DNA of 64,000 nucleotides, taken from assembly GCA_964500415.1 (NCBI GenBank), contig CAZCOB010000003.1, positions 1 to 64,000 on the forward strand, written 5' to 3'. This document shows, piece after piece, positions 59,200-64,000 of this stretch. This DNA comes from JAFGPF01 sp964500415. GTDB lineage: Bacteria; Chloroflexota; Dehalococcoidia; Dehalococcoidales; RBG-16-60-22. Position numbers and translations under genes: made by a program. Numbering within the stretch: position 1 is the first letter of the stretch; each line of letters begins with the position of its first letter. The notes below the pieces were generated by a model, which was not told where the DNA came from, made no database searches, and saw only the letters and a list, made by a program, of their open reading frames with translations.

Positions 59200-61641
59200 C
59201 TAGCTCCACTCGGCGGCTCCCGCCCAGACGCGCTCCATCTCCCGCGCCAGTGGTTTGTGCTCCACCCTTTCCAGCCCGGAATCGACCTCGAAAAGCTTTA
59301 TGGCCTCGTTGCGTGCCAGTTCCAGGAGGGCTACATCGGACATTTTAGCCATACGCAGGTCGGGCAGTCCGCTCTGCCTCGTGCCGAAGAATTCGCCCGG
59401 CCCCCTCATCTTCAGGTCTTCCTCGGCAAGCTTAAATCCATCCTGAACGTTCTCTATTATGTCAAGTCGCTCCCTGGCGACCTCGGATGGATTTTCCGCC
59501 AGCAACATGCAGTAGCTCTGCTCTTTGCCGCGCCCTACCCGACCGCGGAACTGGTGTAGTTGCGAAAGCCCGAAGCGGTCGGCGCTCTCTATCAGCATGA
59601 CGGTGGCGTTAGGTATATCGATACCGACCTCTATCACCGGAGTGGCCACGAGGATATCCAGCCCGCCCCGGCGGAAACTCTCCATGACCGCGTCCTTATC
59701 GGCGGAAGATAGCCTCCCGTGCAGCAGGCCCAGCCTTAAATCCAGGAAGACCTCCCGCGCCAGACGCTCGTATTCAACTGTCGCCGCCTGGGCTATAATC
59801 GCTTCGGACTCCTCAATCAGGGGACATAGGATGAAAGCCTGGCGTCCCTCGTTCACCTGCTTCCGCACGAAAGCGTAAGCGCTGTCCCGCTGGCCGGTCT
59901 TTAGCCACTTCGTCTTTACCGTCTGCCGGCCCGGCGGCAGCTCGTCTATCACCGAGAGGTCGAGGTCGCCGTAGAGCGTCAGCGCCAGCGTCCTGGGTAT
60001 GGGCGTGGCCGTCATGACCAGCATGTGCGGATTGAACCCCTTTTCCCGCAGCGCCGAGCGCTGTTCCACCCCGAAGCGGTGCTGCTCGTCCACCACCGCC
60101 AGTCCCAGCTTACGGAACTCCACCCCCTTCTGGACGAGGGCGTGGGTGCCGATTATTATATCGATATCACCTTCGAGAACCTGTTTCTGAATCTGCTTTT
60201 TCCCGGCCTGCCTGATATCGCCGATGAGCAGTGCCACCCTCAGGGGACGCTCCAGTGGACCGGAGTAGCTCTTCAGGTATCCCTCTCCCTCTTCTTTCCC
60301 CAGCTTCGATAGAAGCTGGCAGATAGTGGCGAAATGCTGTTCGGCAAGTATCTCGGTGGGCGCCATGAAGGCCCCCTGGTAGCCGTTGGCCGCCGCCACC
60401 AGCAGGGCGGCTGTAGCCACCACCGTCTTGCCGCTGCCCACCTCCCCCTGCAATAGCCGACTCATCGGCTTCGGCTGCGCCAAGTCTGCCAGAATATCTT
60501 TTAAGGCCTTATCCTGGGCGGCGGTCAAGGTAAAAGGCAGCGACTCCAGGAATCTACCGACTACCGATTGACTGACATCGAACACGTTACCCGGTCGGCT
60601 CCCCTGCCAGTCGCGCTTCTTGCTCATCACGCCGAGTTGCAACAGAAAAAGCTCGTCGAAGGCCAGGCGTACCCTGGCTTTGTCCTTGGTCGTTTCGTCT
60701 TCCGGGTAGTGTGCCTGGCTGATAGCCACGGGCAGTTCCAGAAGGCCGAGTCGTTTTCTTAATCCCTGGGGCAGGAAGTCCGTCACCCGCCCCGCCCAGA
60801 GGTCAACGAAGTCCTTCATGAGCTTCCTGACCTGCCGGGGACGCAACCCCGCCGTGAGCGGATAGACCGGTACCATTCGGGCGGTATGTACCAGGTCCTG
60901 CCCTTCCATGAGCTCCCACTCCGGCGAAAGGAACACGTGGCGTCCTTTGAACAGGCTGACGCGTCCGCTTAGCATTATCCGGGTATTGGTGTTCAGCTTC
61001 TTCGCCAGGTAGGGCTGGTTGAACCAGACTACCCGGATATTACCCGACTCATCGCCGACGATGGCCTCGGTGCTACGCCGGCCACCCGGTTTGGTCTCCT
61101 GTGCCTGCCAGACGTTGGCCACGATGGTCTGCTCCTCGCCCTCGACAAGCTGCGATATTAATTTCATCTTGCTGTAGTCGATGTGGCGATGTGGGAAGAA
61201 ATAGAGAAGGTCGCGTACCGTCTTTACGCCCAGCTTCCCGAACTTGCCGGAAAGGCTGGTACTGATTCCTTTGACGACGGTTACCGGCGAATCGAGTCCG
61301 GGCTCGCCCGGCGGAGCCGCGGCTTTTTTCACCTTAGGGGCCGACTTTTTTCGGGGCGGGGCTTTGGTAGGCAGTTCGACAGTGTTATCCTTACCTTCAA
61401 CATCGTTCAGAAAGCCCAGAATAGCCTTTGCCCATTCACGGCGCTGTTCCGTCGTCATATTGGCATAGCTTGTCTTAAAAATCTTATGGAAACGCACCAG
61501 AAGACGCGGATTTCCTAACGACCCCACGGCCTGGTCCGACCAGTTACGCAGGAACTTATCCAGCCCGCCGAAGACGGCGACATCGGCGTAACCTTTCTGC
61601 CGCTCGAGGTCGAGGATTTTACGCAACGATTCGGAATCCAT
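59200..61641 (-). CDS. recG: ATP-dependent DNA helicase RecG
   Basis: An 813-residue helicase for branched DNA and stalled forks. An unusual N-terminal part of about 140 residues (KKSAPKVKKAAAPPGEPG linker) precedes the wedge OB domain (about 165-270). Walker A is LLQGEVGSGKTVVA, the DExH box is VVDEQHRFGVEQR, and motif VI is QFRGRVGRGKEQSYC. The C-terminus is complete. The ATG has no strong ribosome site. The N-terminal extension is longer than in E. coli RecG. Confidence 0.96.
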   Translation of the reverse strand: MDSESLRKILDLERQKGYADVAVFGGLDKFLRNWSDQAVGSLGNPRLLVRFHKIFKTSYANMTTEQRREWAKAILGFLNDVEGKDNTVELPTKAPPRKKSAPKVKKAAAPPGEPGLDSPVTVVKGISTSLSGKFGKLGVKTVRDLLYFFPHRHIDYSKMKLISQLVEGEEQTIVANVWQAQETKPGGRRSTEAIVGDESGNIRVVWFNQPYLAKKLNTNTRIMLSGRVSLFKGRHVFLSPEWELMEGQDLVHTARMVPVYPLTAGLRPRQVRKLMKDFVDLWAGRVTDFLPQGLRKRLGLLELPVAISQAHYPEDETTKDKARVRLAFDELFLLQLGVMSKKRDWQGSRPGNVFDVSQSVVGRFLESLPFTLTAAQDKALKDILADLAQPKPMSRLLQGEVGSGKTVVATAALLVAAANGYQGAFMAPTEILAEQHFATICQLLSKLGKEEGEGYLKSYSGPLERPLRVALLIGDIRQAGKKQIQKQVLEGDIDIIIGTHALVQKGVEFRKLGLAVVDEQHRFGVEQRSALREKGFNPHMLVMTATPIPRTLALTLYGDLDLSVIDELPPGRQTVKTKWLKTGQRDSAYAFVRKQVNEGRQAFILCPLIEESEAIIAQAATVEYERLAREVFLDLRLGLLHGRLSSADKDAVMESFRRGGLDILVATPVIEVGIDIPNATVMLIESADRFGLSQLHQFRGRVGRGKEQSYCMLLAENPSEVARERLDIIENVQDGFKLAEEDLKMRGPGEFFGTRQSGLPDLRMAKMSDVALLELARNEAIKLFEVDSGLERVEHKPLAREMERVWAGAAEWS

Positions 61642-61708
61642 TTATAAATTCACCCTGCCACATTATAGACAAAATACGGGGTAAAAAGCACGGCGCCCCT
61701 CCCGGAAA

Positions 61709-61900
61709 TCCATCCCCCTGACCCCCTTCCTTTACCAAAGGAAGGGGGAATAATTTGTAAGAGGGGCTGCGCCCCTCTTAGACACCCTCTATGGAAGGGC
61801 GGGGAACACCCGCGGGATAAGCATAGAATGTGCTGAGGGTGGTTAGGGTGGGAATAGATAACACCCGACGGGGCGGTGGGGCGGAGGGAAAGGATAAGAA
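61709..61900. repeat. Interspersed intergenic repeat, copy D
   Basis: CCCCCTGACCCCCTTCCTTT at the start, hairpin AAGAGGGGCTGCGCCCCTCTT near 61760-61780, tail GGGTGGTTAGGGTGGGAATA near 61838. It has the same order of parts as copy C. It lies between recG and the first degV gene, all on the minus strand. Confidence 0.8.
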
Positions 61901-61904
61901 ACGG

Positions 61905-62744
61905 CTATTTATCCCCCATCACGGCCACGAGGATAAGCCCCGGGCCGGTGTGCGTGCCGATAACCGGGGTAGTGCGGGAGCGGTAGATACGCTCTTCGGG
62001 AAAGATGGCGCCGAGGCGCTTAATCAGACCGTCAACATCTTTGGGACAGGCGGCGCCCTCCACGGCCATCTCTTCTATATGGGAATAATCCGCCGCAAAA
62101 TCGTAGAGGAGGTCTATCGCCTTCGCCCGCGAGCGGGCCCTCCCGGCCGGCTCGACCAGGCCGTCTTTTATTTTAACGAGGGGATTTACCTTCAGCATCG
62201 ACCCCATTAAAGCCGCCGCCTTGCCGATGCGCCCTCCCCTCTGGAGAAATTCGAGCGTATCGAAAGCGGCGCGTATTTCAACACGGGGCAGATTATCACG
62301 GACTATCTCCAGAATTTCATCCAGGCTGGCTCCATCCCGGGCTGCCCGCGCCGCCTTGATGACGACAAAACCCTGCGCCATTACCGCGCACCCGGAATCG
62401 ACTACTTCGATGCGGCAATCCTTCTCCACCAGGTCGGCGCTCTGCAAAGCCGCGTTATACAGGCCGCTTAGCTTGGAACTGAGCATGATAACCAGAATCT
62501 CGTCCGTCTCCTCGGCGAGCCTGGCGTAAGACCTGGCGAATATATCCAGCGAAGGCACCGAGGTGGTCGGCATGACCTTGCCGTTTACCAGCTTCTCGTA
62601 AAACTGGTCGGTGGTGATATCAATGCCGTCACGGTAAGTCTCTTCGCCGAAACGTACCAGCACCGGAATAACGGTAATCCCCAGTTCGGCGACTGCCTCA
62701 GCGGGAATATCGGCAACGCTATCGGTTATTATCTTGACAGTCAT
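61905..62744 (-). CDS. DegV family fatty acid-binding protein
   Basis: A 279-residue DegV protein. The N-terminal DSVADIPAEAVAELG, TTSVPSLDIFARSYARL and the RIGKAAALMGSMLKVNPL segment are typical. DegV/FakB proteins bind a fatty acid for phosphorylation by FakA; FakA is not in the window. It is one of three adjacent copies and the last in the minus-strand order. Confidence 0.9.
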   Translation of the reverse strand: MTVKIITDSVADIPAEAVAELGITVIPVLVRFGEETYRDGIDITTDQFYEKLVNGKVMPTTSVPSLDIFARSYARLAEETDEILVIMLSSKLSGLYNAALQSADLVEKDCRIEVVDSGCAVMAQGFVVIKAARAARDGASLDEILEIVRDNLPRVEIRAAFDTLEFLQRGGRIGKAAALMGSMLKVNPLVKIKDGLVEPAGRARSRAKAIDLLYDFAADYSHIEEMAVEGAACPKDVDGLIKRLGAIFPEERIYRSRTTPVIGTHTGPGLILVAVMGDK

Positions 62745-62777
62745 GCTAAATTCTTAAAGTTGATATATAATATAACC

Positions 62778-63617
62778 TTATTTATCCCCGAGTACAGCCA
62801 CACCGATAGCACGCGGACCGACATTGGTGCCGATTACCGGGCTGACTTTGGAAAGATAGATACGTTCCCGGGGGAACGAAGCACCGAGACGTTCGACGAA
62901 GGCACCGGTCTCATCGGGGGTGGTAGCGTCTTCCACCGCCAGTTCATCGATTTTAGAATACCCCGCGACGAATTCGTACAGGTGGTCAATCGCCTTGGGT
63001 CGGGAGCGTTCCCTGCCGAAAGGAAAGACCTCGCCGTCCTTGATACCAAGAATAGGATTGATTCCCAGCATGGAACCCATCAATTCCTGCGCCTTACCGA
63101 TGCGCCCTCCCCGGTGAAGGTATTCCAGTGTATCGAAAGCGATGCGCAGTCCCGCGCGTGAAATATTGTGCCTGGATAGCTTCACCAGCTCATCCAGATT
63201 TTCCCCGCCCCGGGCCGCCTTGGCGGCGGCTATCGCCAGCAACCCCTCGGCCATCATCGCCAGTTCCGAGACGACTACTTCCACCCGGCATTTTTTCTTC
63301 ATCAAATCAATGCCCTTGAAGGCGGAATCCCCGGTGGCACTGAGTTTCTTGCCGATGGTAATAACCAGTATCTCATCCGTTTCATCAGCCAGCCTGTCAT
63401 ACGCCTCGGCAAAGACCTGAGGTGCCGGGGTTGAAGTGGTCGGGTGGATTTCTTCATGTTCCAGCTTCTCGTAAAATTCATCGGTAGTCATGTCCACACC
63501 GTCGCGATAGGTATAGCCGCCGAAGACCACATTCAGAGGCACTACCGTAATTCCCAGTTCGGCGGCTATGACCGGGGAGATATCGGAGACGCTATCGGTG
63601 ACGACTTTGACCGTCAT
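62778..63617 (-). CDS. DegV family fatty acid-binding protein
   Basis: A 279-residue DegV protein closely similar in order and length to its neighbour. It has DSVSDISPVIAAELG, TTSTPAPQVFAEAYDRL and RIGKAQELMGSMLGINPI. The ATG shares its A with the stop of the upstream copy (TAATG). It probably differs from the others in its lipid pocket. Confidence 0.9.
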   Translation of the reverse strand: MTVKVVTDSVSDISPVIAAELGITVVPLNVVFGGYTYRDGVDMTTDEFYEKLEHEEIHPTTSTPAPQVFAEAYDRLADETDEILVITIGKKLSATGDSAFKGIDLMKKKCRVEVVVSELAMMAEGLLAIAAAKAARGGENLDELVKLSRHNISRAGLRIAFDTLEYLHRGGRIGKAQELMGSMLGINPILGIKDGEVFPFGRERSRPKAIDHLYEFVAGYSKIDELAVEDATTPDETGAFVERLGASFPRERIYLSKVSPVIGTNVGPRAIGVAVLGDK

Positions 63618-64000
63618 TACTTCTTTTCCCCCTCAAGAATAGTCAACGCCATGGCATTGGGACCTGAATATGTCCCGACAACAGGACTGATTACCGCCCG
63701 GTAGATACGCTCTTTGGGATAAATTGCGCCGAGTCTCTCAACAAGCTGGTCGGCATCATCCGGGGTCGTGGCGTGCTCTACAGCCATCCCTTCGATATTG
63801 GAAAATTCGGCGGCGTAATTACACAAATAGTCAATCCCCGCGCTTACGGAGCGTACCCGGGTCAGTGGGGCCATCTCCCCCTCTTTAACGGTGAGTATCG
63901 GCTTTACCGATAATAGCGAACCCAGCAGTCCGCTGGCCTTGCCGATACGCCCGCCCTTAGCCAGATACTTTAGTGTATCGAAATAGGCAGTAAGATGCGA
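63617..64000 (-). CDS. DegV family protein, C-terminal part only
   Basis: The gene continues past the right edge. The visible part reads FDTLKYLAKGGRIGKASGLL, then GSLLSVKPILTVKEGEMAPL and ends YSGPNAMALTILEGEKK, matching the C-terminal half of the other two copies. The start lies outside the window. It is translationally coupled to the next copy. Confidence 0.88.
   Translation of the reverse strand, partial: SHLTAYFDTLKYLAKGGRIGKASGLLGSLLSVKPILTVKEGEMAPLTRVRSVSAGIDYLCNYAAEFSNIEGMAVEHATTPDDADQLVERLGAIYPKERIYRAVISPVVGTYSGPNAMALTILEGEKK

Overview
The window looks like chromosomal DNA of a free-living anaerobe, most likely a Chloroflexota of the Dehalococcoidia type. This rests on gene content, not on any recognised species. 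The indicators are a tungsten-type aldehyde:ferredoxin oxidoreductase cluster, a periplasm-facing [NiFe] uptake hydrogenase, an NrpR-type regulator, a transketolase split into two subunits, a Bacillus-like 271-nt SRP RNA and many small integral membrane proteins. G+C is moderate to high. Genes are short-spaced, often overlap by 1-4 bases, and several have an extended -10 promoter almost touching the start codon.

Layout. 1-9.5 kb is a catabolic region: an old-yellow-enzyme fragment, a malate/lactate dehydrogenase, then a plus-strand run of double cupin, collapsed flavoprotein gene, zinc ribbon, AOR, four-cluster ferredoxin subunit and amidohydrolase with an in-frame amber codon. A GH3 glycosidase and an alpha/beta hydrolase follow on the minus strand. 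9.5-14.1 kb is a MoxR / DUF58 / transglutaminase operon. 14.3-17.6 kb holds tRNA-Val, two membrane proteins and an MFS transporter. 17.9-26.8 kb is information processing and stress (dnaE, radC, ogt, three small membrane genes, hpf, comF, an HD-GYP-like response regulator). 27-39.5 kb is housekeeping (SDR, thpR, amidohydrolase, bL25, methyltransferase, split transketolase, dCMP deaminase, kinase, CCA enzyme, rubrerythrin, and an SRP RNA / rsmA / ispE / hydrolase / nitroreductase block).

39.8-44 kb is a scrambled stretch. It holds a second copy of the SRP promoter, a 3' fragment of a metallophosphoesterase whose intact paralogue is at 49.8 kb, a dehydratase fragment, a cupin-like stub and repeats, together with intact HIT, nrpR, cysK and SDR genes. 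45.2-49.8 kb is the hydrogenase operon (HTH protein, small, large, cytochrome b, maturation protease, small membrane protein). 51-53.7 kb is thiL, thioesterase, HAD phosphatase and ndk. 54-64 kb has rsfS, a pseudouridine synthase, an ATP-grasp acyl-CoA ligase subunit beside an acyl-CoA synthetase, a lipid kinase, recG and three tandem degV genes.

Four full copies and one partial copy of an interspersed intergenic repeat with a covarying hairpin lie at 35.3, 40.3, 43.8, 54.2 and 61.7 kb. I found no CRISPR array, transposase, prophage or obvious defence system. The less ordinary signals are the duplicated SRP RNA promoter, the repeat family, the frame-preserving collapse of the flavoprotein gene, and the recurring leaderless or near-leaderless promoters.
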